Program-made: the position numbers and the translations under genes
Notes under the pieces: generated by a model
What the model saw: the letters and a program-made list of their open reading frames with translations, nothing else
What the model was told of the DNA's origin: nothing
The model's database searches: none
Origin: Planctomycetota bacterium
GTDB lineage: Bacteria > Planctomycetota > UBA1135 > UBA2386
Assembly: GCA_028281765.1 (NCBI GenBank)
Contig: JANQJF010000055.1
Coordinates: 1 to 64,000 of the forward strand
DNA: 64,000 nucleotides
Direction: 5' to 3'
In this document: positions 8,478 to 19,654 of the stretch, one piece after another
Layout of the letters: each line of letters starts with the position of its first letter
Numbering within the stretch: the stretch's first letter is position 1

Positions 8478-10429
8478 GCCGCCTCTGGCCGGGTGAGGTG
8501 CCACCGTGGGAGCGTGACGCCCACGAACGCGAGCTCGAAGAGACCCGCGCGGAGCGCACGGTTCCCTGGCTCGGCCTGATCGTCGTCTTCGTCGCCGCCG
8601 CGCTGACCTGGTGGCCGTATCCCGGCACCGTCTACTGGAAGAGCGACGACTTCCTCGCGACGCACTACGCGACGGACTTCGGCCGCGCGGTCTCGGACTT
8701 CTTCCACAACCAGTACGACCTGCGGGGCGCGATCTGGTTCTACCGCCCGCTGATCACGCTGAGCTTCGCGGTCGAAGCGTTACTCGGCGGCGGCGCCGAT
8801 CCCACGATCTCGCACGCGAGCAACGTGATCGCGCACGCGTTCAGCGCGGTGCTCGTCGTGCTCTGCGCTCTGCGCTTCGCCACGCCCCTGTCGGCGATGG
8901 TCTGCGGGCTCGTGTGGGCGCTGTCCCCGGCGCACGCAGGCTCCGTGCTCTGGGCCGTGGGCCGCGTCGACAGCCACACGACCCTGTGGGCTCTCGCGTG
9001 CGTCTGGCTGATCCTGCGCTCGCTCGATGGCGACAAGCTGTCGCGCCTGCTCAGCGTCCTCGCGTGCGCCCTCGCGTTCTGCAGCAAGGAGTCGTCGCTG
9101 GTCCTGCCGGGTATCGCGCTCGTCGTCGGCTTCTCGTGCGCTGAGAGCCCGGGCGTCGGCGCGCGGGTGCGGCGCGCGCTGCGCGTCGCTTGGCCGTTCT
9201 TCGCCGTGCTCGCGGGCTACCTCTCGTGGCGCTTCCTGCTGTTCGACCGGATCGGCGGCTACGGCGGCGCCTTCCACGCGGGGCCCGCGCTTGCCGGCTT
9301 CGCGGCATCGACACTGCGCCAGCTCAACCCCCTCGAATACGCCGGGGGCGCGGTCTTCGCGCTGCCGCAGTACGTATGGCTGGCGGGCTACCTACCGGCC
9401 ATTGTCGCGCTGGTCGCGATCGTGCGCGCGCGGCGCTTCGGCCTCCTCGCGACGCTACTCGTGCTCTACGTCGGCAGCTGCGTCCCGCTGTTCCAGCTGC
9501 TCGAGCACAGCGACAACCTGATCAACCTGCGCAATTTCTACCTGCCGGGTGTGTTCCTGGCGGCGCTCCTGGGCGCCGGCGGCTGGGTGCCGGGACTGCT
9601 CGCGATCGCGGTGTGGGCCCTGCCCCTCGTCGAGCTACGGCAGGACTACGCGATCTCCTCGAACGACGTGCAGGAGCGGCACGCGCGCCTGCTCGACATG
9701 ACGGTCGAACTGCCCGACGTCCCCGTGTTCGTCGCAGGGCTTCAGCCGGTCAACGCGAAAGGGACGGTGCTCGAGTTCGACGTCGGCGTCGACCGCCTGG
9801 TTCGCCCCCCGTTCTCGGAGCACACGAGCGCGATCTATCCGCTGCGGCCGCTCGCGCAGTCGCCGACGACGTTCCGTCTGCCGTACGGCGACGAGACCGC
9901 CGTTCCGCTCGGGGCGACCCTCGCCTACCACAGCCCACGCATCCTCGGGCAGCTGCGCCAACCCCCGCACGCGGATCTCGCGGTCGAAGTCGAGGGCTCG
10001 CTCGAACTGTCGTCCGAACGACTGCACCGCCTCGGCAAGAAGCGCGAGCAGTCCGGCGACACCTCGGGCTCGACCGTGCTGCGCTGCCCGGGCCAGGCCG
10101 GCAACGCGTTCCGACTCACGCTGTTCACGGGCCGTGGTTATGTCTCGACGCTGATCCCCAGTGACGACGACGGCGCGTTCGACCTGGTGTTCGACCTGCT
10201 CTGGTTCCGCTACGACACGGAGTCGAGCGATCGCTGGGCGCAGGCACTGATCACACCGAGCGCGATCGACCTGTCGACGCGCTTCCCGCTGCTGGTCGAA
10301 GTCGGGCAGATCGTCGAGTCCGTGGCCGGGCCGGTCTTCGCCCTGGAGTCCTGCGCCCGTGACTTCGTCTGGATCGAACTCGACGGGGACTACGCCGACC
10401 TGATGACCGGGCGACCGCCCGGGGAGTGA
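8474..10429 (+). CDS. Polytopic membrane protein, GT-C glycosyltransferase-like
   Basis: This 651-residue protein starts at GTG 8474, overlapping the dehydratase stop. A first helix (WLGLIVVFVAAALTWW, about residues 32-47) is followed by a loop with SDDF and a YDLRGAIWFYRPL segment. Acidic residues in the first extracytoplasmic loop, followed by many helices to about residue 380, are the layout of GT-C enzymes that use polyprenyl-phosphate sugars. The last 250 residues are soluble and probably extracytoplasmic. No family can be named with certainty. Coupling to the FabZ-like gene suggests lipid or surface-glycan modification. The stop overlaps or abuts the next gene. Confidence 0.7.
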   Translation: MSRLWPGEVPPWERDAHERELEETRAERTVPWLGLIVVFVAAALTWWPYPGTVYWKSDDFLATHYATDFGRAVSDFFHNQYDLRGAIWFYRPLITLSFAVEALLGGGADPTISHASNVIAHAFSAVLVVLCALRFATPLSAMVCGLVWALSPAHAGSVLWAVGRVDSHTTLWALACVWLILRSLDGDKLSRLLSVLACALAFCSKESSLVLPGIALVVGFSCAESPGVGARVRRALRVAWPFFAVLAGYLSWRFLLFDRIGGYGGAFHAGPALAGFAASTLRQLNPLEYAGGAVFALPQYVWLAGYLPAIVALVAIVRARRFGLLATLLVLYVGSCVPLFQLLEHSDNLINLRNFYLPGVFLAALLGAGGWVPGLLAIAVWALPLVELRQDYAISSNDVQERHARLLDMTVELPDVPVFVAGLQPVNAKGTVLEFDVGVDRLVRPPFSEHTSAIYPLRPLAQSPTTFRLPYGDETAVPLGATLAYHSPRILGQLRQPPHADLAVEVEGSLELSSERLHRLGKKREQSGDTSGSTVLRCPGQAGNAFRLTLFTGRGYVSTLIPSDDDGAFDLVFDLLWFRYDTESSDRWAQALITPSAIDLSTRFPLLVEVGQIVESVAGPVFALESCARDFVWIELDGDYADLMTGRPPGE

Positions 10430-10434
10430 GTGCG

Positions 10435-10719
10435 ATGGAGAAGCTGAGCGAAGAACGGATCACGGCGGCGCTCGCCGAACTCGACGGCTGGCAGCTCCAG
10501 GACGGCAAGCTCTATCGACAGTTCCTCTTCCGGGACTTCCAGGCCGCGTTCGCGTTCATGACGCGCTGCGCCCTCGCGGCTGAGAAGGCCGACCATCACC
10601 CGGAGTGGTTCAACGTCTGGAACCAGGTCGAGGTGTGGCTGACGACGCACGACGCGGACGGGATCACGCAGCGGGACGTCGATCTCGCGCAGGCGATGAA
10701 CCGCGCGGCGACGTCGTGA
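10435..10719 (+). CDS. 4a-hydroxytetrahydrobiopterin dehydratase (pterin carbinolamine dehydratase)
   Basis: This 94-residue protein carries the signature KADHHPEWFNVWNQVEVWLTTHD (shown here in two parts: KADHHPEW at about 52-59, then NQVEVWLTTHD), whose adjacent histidines form the active site that dehydrates 4a-carbinolamine pterins. It also begins typically (LSEERITAALAELDGWQ). The ATG at 10435 is preferred over the GTG at 10426 because ggggag lies eight bases upstream of the ATG. No aromatic amino-acid hydroxylase is nearby. Members of this small family also act in molybdopterin and other pterin contexts, so the substrate here is open. Confidence 0.92.
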   Translation: MEKLSEERITAALAELDGWQLQDGKLYRQFLFRDFQAAFAFMTRCALAAEKADHHPEWFNVWNQVEVWLTTHDADGITQRDVDLAQAMNRAATS

Positions 10720-10723
10720 GCGG

Positions 10724-11542
10724 CTACTGCTGCGGACGGTCCAGGATCTCGAGCACGTCGAGCGCCACGCACTGTGCCCCGACCCCGACCAAGCCCGCCA
10801 GCGACGGCTCGGTGCGCCCGTCGTCGCCGCTGATCCACTCCTTCACGTAGGTCCCGTGCTGGCAGCGGATCTCGATCTCGCAGCCCCGCGCTTCGATCTC
10901 GTCGACCGCGAGCACCTCGACGTCACGCAAACGCTCGAGATCGCCGCGTCGGTGCGCGACGCGCTGCGGCGTGCGCTGGGCCGCGGTGAACTTCTGGCCC
11001 ACCAGAGCCGTCAGCTTTGCGGCATCGACGTCGCCGTCGAAGCCGACCTCGGCGCGATACACCTTCTCGTAGGCCGCGTCCTTGAGCACCGCGACGCGCG
11101 GCTTCTCGACGCGCTCGAACGCGTCGATGCGGACGCGTTCGCCGTCGCGCCGATGGAACTCCTCGACCACCGCCTCGAGATCGACGTCGAACACCCGCGG
11201 CTCGACGATCTCGTAGACGAACGGGCGACCGCGACCGAGCATGCGCACGTCGACGTCTTCGCGGCCGGCGCCGTGGAACTTGCCGAACTTCGCCTTGAAC
11301 GCGGGCAGCAGCCGGCGACCGAGCAGCTCCTGCACGGAGTCCTTGTAGAGCTTGCCGAAGCCATCGCAGTGCTTGCAGCCCTTGCGACGTCGCCGATCGC
11401 CCTTGCACTCGGGACAGTAGAAGATCGTCTGGGGCAGACCGCGCACGAGCTTCTGGTAGCGCGACTCCAAGAAGATCCGGCGTTTGGGGCGGGAGCGGCG
11501 CGGCGGCGCGGAGCCGCTTGGCGAGGGCGTCGAGTCAGTCAC
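10724..11542 (-). CDS. pus10: Pus10-type tRNA pseudouridine synthase
   Basis: This 272-residue protein starts with GTG. Residues 43-59 hold two CxxC pairs (CPEC, CKHC), as in the zinc-binding part of Pus10. Residues 91-107 read GAGREDVDVRMLGRGRP, the Pus10 catalytic block with the active aspartate. The C-terminal part has TYVKEWISGDDGRTEPS, also typical. Pus10 makes pseudouridine at positions 54/55 of tRNA in archaea and eukaryotes; bacteria normally use TruB for position 55. The protein is shorter than archaeal Pus10 and seems to lack most of the N-terminal THUMP-like region. It lies 43 bases from an ECF gene on the same strand, with no shared pathway obvious. Confidence 0.85.
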   Translation of the reverse strand: MTDSTPSPSGSAPPRRSRPKRRIFLESRYQKLVRGLPQTIFYCPECKGDRRRRKGCKHCDGFGKLYKDSVQELLGRRLLPAFKAKFGKFHGAGREDVDVRMLGRGRPFVYEIVEPRVFDVDLEAVVEEFHRRDGERVRIDAFERVEKPRVAVLKDAAYEKVYRAEVGFDGDVDAAKLTALVGQKFTAAQRTPQRVAHRRGDLERLRDVEVLAVDEIEARGCEIEIRCQHGTYVKEWISGDDGRTEPSLAGLVGVGAQCVALDVLEILDRPQQ

Positions 11543-11585
11543 GAGGCGCGGCAGTATAGCGCGCCGTGCCGGAACCGCCGCAAGC

Positions 11586-12173
11586 TCAGGCTGCGGCTGG
11601 TTCGATCAGAGGCGCGATCGCGCGTCGCGCGCGGTGCAGGCGCGAGCGAACCGTGCCGCTCGCGATGCTCAGCTGGTCGGCGATCTGGTCGTAGGACAGG
11701 CCCTGTTCGGCGCGAAGACGCAGCACGTCTCGGATCGGCGCACCGAGCGCCGTCAGGCGCCGCTTGTATTCGCCCTCGAGCTCGGCGAACTCAGCGTCCA
11801 CACTCGGCTCGCGTTCCTCGGATTCGATCACTCCACCGTGCTCCGCGAACGCGTCGAGGGAGGACATGTCCCGGCGACGACGCAGGCGGTCCCGGCAGTA
11901 GTTGACCGCGATCGTGGCGCTCCACGTCGACAGCTTCGCGCGATCCGGCTCGAAGCGGTGCAGCGCACGGAATACGCGCAGGAGGGACTCCTGGACCGCA
12001 TCCTCGAGGTCGTGATCGCGCAGGCCGAATCGGCGCGCGACGACGTGCCGAACGATTTGCTCGACATCACGGGCCAGGCGGTCTCGCGCCGACTCGTCGC
12101 CGAGCAGAGCGCGTTCGACCACAGGGCCCAGAGGGTCCTGTGCAGGCTTCACGGGAGCGGAGAGCGCGGTCAT
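11586..12173 (-). CDS. ECF-type RNA polymerase sigma factor
   Basis: This 195-residue protein has region 2 (DLEDAVQESLLRVFRALHRF, then LSTWSATIAVNYCRDRLRRR, about residues 55-101) and region 4 (LRLRAEQGLSYDQIADQLSI, then ASGTVRSRLHRARRAI, about residues 151-186). This is the standard ECF layout without extra domains. It would direct RNA polymerase to a specific promoter set. No anti-sigma gene is adjacent: the neighbours are the Pus10-like gene downstream and a receiver-like gene upstream, both on the same strand. Confidence 0.93.
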   Translation of the reverse strand: MTALSAPVKPAQDPLGPVVERALLGDESARDRLARDVEQIVRHVVARRFGLRDHDLEDAVQESLLRVFRALHRFEPDRAKLSTWSATIAVNYCRDRLRRRRDMSSLDAFAEHGGVIESEEREPSVDAEFAELEGEYKRRLTALGAPIRDVLRLRAEQGLSYDQIADQLSIASGTVRSRLHRARRAIAPLIEPAAA

Positions 12174-12270
12174 GCCCGAAAGTTCGCGGAAATCCGGAAC
12201 TCGGATGCAAAAACCGCCCCCGATCGTCGGAAACCGCGACCTCGTGGCCGGTTCCGTCCCGACGGCGTGA

Positions 12271-12292
12271 GGCCCGCCGTCCGGGGCGGGCC
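12271..12292 (-). terminator. GC-rich hairpin after the receiver-like gene
   Basis: A perfect 8-bp inverted repeat (ggcccgcc / ggcgggcc, six-base loop) lies about 50 bases past the stop of the receiver-like gene. No U-run follows on the minus strand, so terminator function is only probable from position. Confidence 0.35.
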
Positions 12293-12343
12293 AGGGGGTG
12301 GATCGCCCCGGCTCGATCGCCGCGCCCGCGATCCGCGCTCGAC

Positions 12344-12754
12344 TCAGCGCTTGAAGTTGCCCGACACCATGCGGGCCGGACCGCTCTCCTCGCGACGCTC
12401 GCGCAGACGCGCGACGAGGCGGAAGAACTCGGTCGGGTCGATCGGCGCGGTCAGCAGCGCGGAGATGTTGTACTTCGCCTTCTGCTTCGCCAGCTCGCGC
12501 GCGCAGCTCTCCTGCGTCATGACCACGATGTCGATCGGCCGGCCGAGCTCCCGCAGGTGCTCGAGCAGCTGCATGCCCTCGCTGTTGCCGAGCTCGTGCA
12601 CGCCGATGAACACGACCTGATGATGGCGCTGGCGGATCTCCTCGATCGCGGCGTATCCTGTGCCGCTGGTGACCGAGAACTCCGGGAACTGCTGCAGCCC
12701 GACCATCACGCGGTCACGCACCAGCTTGTTTCGCTCGACGACGTAAACTTCCAT
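12344..12754 (-). CDS. Degenerate response-regulator receiver protein
   Basis: This 136-residue protein starts at ATG 12752-12754; the frame is open upstream but there it is antisense to the RNase HII-like gene. The alternating strands and helices follow a receiver domain: MEVYVVERNKL, then VVFIGVHELGNSEGMQLL, IDIVVMTQES and a final LTAPIDPTEF. The residues that make a receiver work are mostly gone. The phosphoacceptor position is G51, the acidic pair after strand 1 is reduced to E7, and the usual lysine before the final proline is A103. Only T80 is kept. It may be a phosphorylation-independent adaptor. The upstream gene is divergent, 36 bases away. Confidence 0.7.
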   Translation of the reverse strand: MEVYVVERNKLVRDRVMVGLQQFPEFSVTSGTGYAAIEEIRQRHHQVVFIGVHELGNSEGMQLLEHLRELGRPIDIVVMTQESCARELAKQKAKYNISALLTAPIDPTEFFRLVARLRERREESGPARMVSGNFKR

Positions 12755-12790
12755 CGTTCGGTTTATCGACAGGGCACGGGGGATCGCTGA

Positions 12791-13753
12791 ATGGCTGAAG
12801 CCAACGTGAAGTGTCTGGCAGGCCTCGACGAGGCCGGGCTGGGCCCGATCCTCGGCCCGCTGGTCATCGCCGGCGCGGCGATGCGCGGGCCAGCCGGCAT
12901 CGACCCGTGGGACGCCCTCAACGGCACCGTCGTGCGCAAGCGCCCCAAGGCAGGGCAGGTTCACGTCGCCGACAGCAAGAAGGTCAAGAGCGGCCCGCAC
13001 GGCTTCGAGCGTCTCGAGCGCACCGTGCTGACTTTCTGGTCAGCCTGGCGCGGCGACTTGCCGAGCGACTTCCCCGAGCTGCTCGAAGGCATCGGATTCG
13101 ACTTCGACGCGGTCGCGGACTGTCCTTGGTACGAGGACCTCGAAGTCGAACTGCCGCGCCAGAACGATCGCCGCGCCCTCGAGCTCGGCGGGCACCTGCT
13201 GCGCCGAAGGCTCGACGAGGCCGAGATCGAGATTCTCAAGCTCGCGATGCGGCCCGTCGAGGTCGCCGAGTTCAATCGGCTGATCGAGGAGACCGACAAC
13301 AAGGGAACGACGCACTTCCAGACCTACGCCGAAGTGCTCGGCGACCTGCTCCGCCACGCGCCCGACGGATCGTATGTGGTCGCGGATCGCTGCGGCGGCC
13401 GCACGCACTACCGGCGCGGCCTCGCCGACGCCGGTGTCGGCACGCGGATCCACGTCGAGCGCGAGACCGACGACGCGTCCGTCTACCGAATGACGACCGA
13501 ACAGGGTCGCGTGACGGTGATGTTCACGAGCCGCGGCGAGGAGCGCGCGTTCCCGACGGCACTCGCGAGCTGCTGCGCGAAGTATCTCCGCGAGCTGTTC
13601 ATCGAGCGGCTGAACGCGTGGTTCTGTTCGGAGGTCCCGGAACTGAAGCCGACCGCGGGCTACTACGTCGACGGCAACCGATTCCTCGACGACATCAAGC
13701 CGTTCGTCGAGCGACAGGGACTTCCGATGGACCGGCTGGTGCGGTCGCGATGA
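12791..13753 (+). CDS. RNase HII-like nuclease, divergent
   Basis: This 320-residue protein keeps the hallmarks of RNase HII: GLDEAGLGPILGPLVIAG (residues 11-28, with the catalytic DE), a VADSKKVKS segment near residue 60, and an aspartate in VVADRCGGRTHYR near residue 197. RNase HII cuts RNA in RNA/DNA hybrids, including single ribonucleotides. The protein is about 100 residues longer than typical bacterial RNase HII, with extra sequence between the first two motifs and the last. It may be a lineage-specific relative rather than the housekeeping enzyme. Its stop overlaps an ATG at 13750 that probably belongs to the following gene. Confidence 0.7.
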   Translation: MAEANVKCLAGLDEAGLGPILGPLVIAGAAMRGPAGIDPWDALNGTVVRKRPKAGQVHVADSKKVKSGPHGFERLERTVLTFWSAWRGDLPSDFPELLEGIGFDFDAVADCPWYEDLEVELPRQNDRRALELGGHLLRRRLDEAEIEILKLAMRPVEVAEFNRLIEETDNKGTTHFQTYAEVLGDLLRHAPDGSYVVADRCGGRTHYRRGLADAGVGTRIHVERETDDASVYRMTTEQGRVTVMFTSRGEERAFPTALASCCAKYLRELFIERLNAWFCSEVPELKPTAGYYVDGNRFLDDIKPFVERQGLPMDRLVRSR

Positions 13754-13769
13754 AGCCCCCACGTGCATC

Positions 13770-14213
13770 GTGTCCGGCGGCCAGACCGGTGTCGACCGAG
13801 CCGCGCTCGACGTCGCGATCGAACTCGGGATCGCCCACGGCGGATTCTGCCCGCAGGGTCGACGCGCCGAGGACGGCCGCATCCCGGACCCCTACGAGCT
13901 CAGCGAGACGCCGGAGAAGGACTACGCGACGCGCACCGAGCGCAACGTGGTCGAATCGAAGGGCACGCTGATCGTCTGCGCAGGTAACCCGTCCGGCGGC
14001 ACCGCGCTGACCCAGCGCCTGGCCCACACGCACGGCAAGCCGCACCTCGTCGTCGACCTGCATCAGCTTCACGACCACAGCGCGGACGAGGTTCGCGCAT
14101 GGATCGACGAACAGGCCATCGACGTGCTCAACGTCGCCGGGCCCAGAGAGAGCGGCGCGCCGGGAATCCACGCGCGCGCCACGGCTCTCCTGCGCGAAGT
14201 CTTCAGCGCTTGA
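13770..14213 (+). CDS. YpsA-like (SLOG fold) protein, 5' end probably frameshifted
   Basis: The 147 residues from GTG 13770 begin with SGGQTGVDRAALDVAIELG, the nucleotide-binding start of the YpsA/putative molybdenum carrier family of the SLOG superfamily. A second typical block is GTLIVCAGNPSGGTALTQ. Members bind nucleotide-like ligands; their roles are poorly known. In this frame the natural first strand (TCIV) lies upstream of the GTG with no start codon. An ATG at 13750 overlaps the previous stop as ATGA but is out of frame. One extra C in the run at 13756-13760 would join them and read MKPPTCIVSGGQTG. So the true start is probably 13750 with a one-base indel. The 3' end overlaps the convergent STN-like gene by 11 bases. 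Confidence 0.75.
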   Translation: MSGGQTGVDRAALDVAIELGIAHGGFCPQGRRAEDGRIPDPYELSETPEKDYATRTERNVVESKGTLIVCAGNPSGGTALTQRLAHTHGKPHLVVDLHQLHDHSADEVRAWIDEQAIDVLNVAGPRESGAPGIHARATALLREVFSA

Positions 14214-15021
14214 CGCGCTCGGCCTTGGGCCGCTTCGTGGAGCGCGCGGACTTGCGCACCTGCTTGTTCGCCGTCGGCTTCCTGCGCACCTTCGACTTCG
14301 GAAGCGGCGCGCTCATCACGCCGAGCTTGACGAGTAGCTTCGCGATCTTCGCGTGGTTGCGCTCGGTCTGACGGATCATCAGCACGCCGTTCCATTCGCT
14401 GAGCGTCACGCCCGGCCGATCCCACGAGTCGGGGTCGACCTGGTTCTGCACGAACTCCTGGATCTTGTCGATCGTGAAGCCGCTCAGAGTCTTGTCGGTC
14501 TCCTCGGGCTCGTCGACCTCTTCCTCTTCGCCGGGCGCACGCAGGGAGAGCTTCGGACCCGGGCGATCGCGCAGCGGCGCAACCGCGGCGGTGACGTTGT
14601 AGAGCCGCAGCACGGCGAGCTCCTGCACCTCGTCCTTCGGCTTGATCTGCACGAGGCCGCTGCGATAGACGAACTTCCAGTCCGTGAGCTTCGACACGAC
14701 ACCGATCGCCGGGACCATCGGGTGGCCGCGCAGATCGATTGTCACCTTCGGCCGATCCGCGGCCTCGACGGTCTTCGACATCACGGCGAAGTTCACCTTC
14801 TGGTTCGTCGCGGCGCGGAACAGCTTGGCGACCTGTTCGAGCGGCAGGTCTTCACCGCGGAGGTCGACGCGAAGCTTCGACATCGACCGTAGAAGTCGGT
14901 CGCGACCCGCGCGATCGGCGGCGCGCTCGACAAGCACGATCTCGTCGGCCTGCGCCGCGAGCGGGCCCGCGAACGCGGAGAGGGCTGGCAGTGCGAGTGC
15001 CAGAAGTTGGGTAAGACGCAT
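14203..15021 (-). CDS. Exported STN/secretin-N-like hypothetical protein
   Basis: This 272-residue protein starts at ATG 15019-15021, chosen because a signal peptide follows at once (MRLTQLLALALPALSAFAGP, then LAAQA). Next come segments like LRVDLRGEDLPLEQVAKLFR and VNFAVMSKTV, then VTIDLRGHPMVPAIGVVSKL, which resemble the short STN domain found at the N-terminus of secretins and TonB receptors. An acidic linker (EEEEVDEPEE) and a very basic C-terminal tail of Lys/Arg follow. No pore or barrel domain is present, so this is not a secretin. The role is unknown. A terminator lies upstream, isolating it from the small lipoprotein gene. Confidence 0.7.
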   Translation of the reverse strand: MRLTQLLALALPALSAFAGPLAAQADEIVLVERAADRAGRDRLLRSMSKLRVDLRGEDLPLEQVAKLFRAATNQKVNFAVMSKTVEAADRPKVTIDLRGHPMVPAIGVVSKLTDWKFVYRSGLVQIKPKDEVQELAVLRLYNVTAAVAPLRDRPGPKLSLRAPGEEEEVDEPEETDKTLSGFTIDKIQEFVQNQVDPDSWDRPGVTLSEWNGVLMIRQTERNHAKIAKLLVKLGVMSAPLPKSKVRRKPTANKQVRKSARSTKRPKAERVKR

Positions 15022-15082
15022 CTTGTGATTGTCCGGCGCACGCGGGGATTCGAACAGGGCCGCGCGAGTCCGATACGGAAAA

Positions 15083-15106
15083 CGGCCCGGTCTCGTGACC
15101 GGGCCG
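15083..15106 (-). terminator. Intrinsic terminator for the small lipoprotein transcript
   Basis: A perfect 10-bp stem (cggcccggtc / gaccgggccg) with a four-base loop is followed on the minus strand by GTTTTCC, a classic hairpin plus U-run. It lies downstream of the minus-strand gene at 15308-15397 and upstream of the STN-like gene, so it should stop the former transcript. Confidence 0.75.
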
Positions 15107-15111
15107 TCAGG

Positions 15112-15130
15112 GCTCACCGAACCGGTGAGC
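15112..15130. repeat. Second hairpin next to the terminator
   Basis: A perfect 8-bp inverted repeat (gctcaccg / cggtgagc) with a three-base loop sits six bases from the 15083-15106 stem. It may reinforce termination; there is no U-run of its own. Confidence 0.5.
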
Positions 15131-15307
15131 GAGGCGTCAGTTCGTTCAAACGACCGCGCCGTTGGGAAGCGTGTCTCAGGTCTTGCTCATGGATGCTTTG
15201 CCGGTGGTCCCTTTGCTTTGGGGATCGGACGCGTTCATCCCGCTGTCATTACCCGCCGGACCGGCGGGTTGGCTGGAGCCTCAAGTGCTCGTGGCCGCGC
15301 CACCACC

Positions 15308-15397
15308 TCAAGTGGAGCCGCCGCCGCCGAGATACGAACATCCGGTCGCGAGACCGGACAGGAGCACGATGGCTCCGATCCACGTTCTCTTACGCAT
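15308..15397 (-). CDS. Tiny lipoprotein (29 residues)
   Basis: Starting at ATG 15395-15397 the frame reads MRKRTWIGAIVLLSGLATGC, then a short Gly-rich end and TGA at 15308-15310. This is a complete lipoprotein signal: a basic start, a hydrophobic core, and a LATG-C lipobox with the lipidated cysteine at residue 20. Only nine residues (SYLGGGGST) follow the cysteine, as in very small entericidin-like lipoproteins. After the stop the frame continues with one further TGA (15281-15283) to a TGA at 15176-15178 and stays protein-like (see findings). A strong terminator lies downstream on the same strand, which supports a real transcript. No clear ribosome binding site is seen. Confidence 0.55.
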   Translation of the reverse strand: MRKRTWIGAIVLLSGLATGCSYLGGGGST

Positions 15398-15486
15398 AGT
15401 TTCGATCTGATCTGATTCGAGTAGGTCGATTGCCGCGGCCACCATAGCACTGGACTCGGCCTCGGCGCGACGCAAGCTACGTCGCA

Positions 15487-16329
15487 ATGCAGCGCTTGGT
15501 TCCGTCGATCCTCATCCTGTCTCTCGCCGGGACGGCCGTGGCCCAGAGCCCGTGGACCCGCGAAGCGGGCGGAGGCTACTTCCAGCTCTCGGCGTACACG
15601 ATCCAGTACGACCAGCTCCACCGGAACTCCGGCCCCGACTTCGACACGAGTCGCGAAATCACCGATACCACGGTCGAAGCCTACGGCGAATACGGCCTGA
15701 CGGACGAGTGGACGCTAGTGGGCCGCGCGCCGCTCAAATTGCTCGACGCCGGGAGCGCGAACGCCGCGAGCACGGTGCCGCTGTCGACACTGTCCGATTC
15801 GTTTACGGCGTTCGGCAACCTCGCGCTCGGCGCGCGGCGCCAGCTCCTGCTCGGCGAATACGTCGTCGCCGCGCAGTTCGACATCGAGTTCCCGACGGGT
15901 GACTTCGATCGCGACACCGGCCTGAGCAGTGGCTACGACGCGTTCACGTTCTCGCCGTCGGTCGCGGCCGGTCGCTCGTTCGACTGGGGCTACGCGAGCG
16001 CGTACGCCGGCATCGACTTTCGCACCGACGACTTCAGCAGCAGCTGGAACGTCGGCGGCCAGGCCGGCACGCAGATCAGCGACCGGTTCGCCGTCGCCGT
16101 GACGCTGGACATCGTGCAGTCGTTCCAGGACGGCGACGTGCAGCTGCCGCGGGCCAACCTCGAAACCGGCCTCTACCTCAACGACCAGGAGTGGGTCGCG
16201 CTGACGCTCCAGGGCCGCTACGCGCTAAACGACGCGTTCGGCGTCCAGGCTTCGATCGGTGGCGGGGTCCCGGCGAACAACGTCGCGAAGGGCGCCGTGT
16301 TCGGGCTCGGCTTCTACTACAGCTGGTGA
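15487..16329 (+). CDS. Outer-membrane beta-barrel protein
   Basis: This 280-residue protein has a signal peptide (MQRLVPSILILSLAGTAVAQ). Amphipathic beta strands follow, such as GGYFQLSAYTIQYDQLHR, EAYGEYGLTDEWTLVGRAPL and VALTLQGRYALNDAFGVQAS, and the protein ends in GLGFYYSW with a terminal aromatic residue, as needed for barrel assembly. The pattern fits the MetA-pathway/transporter-type barrel family (PF13557-like), whose substrates are mostly unknown. It stands alone, 60 bases before valS. Confidence 0.8.
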   Translation: MQRLVPSILILSLAGTAVAQSPWTREAGGGYFQLSAYTIQYDQLHRNSGPDFDTSREITDTTVEAYGEYGLTDEWTLVGRAPLKLLDAGSANAASTVPLSTLSDSFTAFGNLALGARRQLLLGEYVVAAQFDIEFPTGDFDRDTGLSSGYDAFTFSPSVAAGRSFDWGYASAYAGIDFRTDDFSSSWNVGGQAGTQISDRFAVAVTLDIVQSFQDGDVQLPRANLETGLYLNDQEWVALTLQGRYALNDAFGVQASIGGGVPANNVAKGAVFGLGFYYSW

Positions 16330-16389
16330 GGTTCGCGGGGTGAACGGTGCGTCGGGCCGCACCGGACACTAGACTCCCGCCCACCCACC

Positions 16390-19638
<3,249 letters not shown>

Positions 19639-19654
19639 CCCTCGAGTCGATCGC

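Noticed and set aside
15040..15070. A gattcgaac string resembling a tRNA T-arm on the minus strand
   Set aside because: The flanking bases do not form a T-stem, and no anticodon arm or acceptor stem is present.
15281..15310. Selenocysteine or recoded TGA in the small lipoprotein frame
   Set aside because: No SECIS-like element sits immediately after either TGA, the residues would be in a linker, and a single short gene is too little evidence for recoding.
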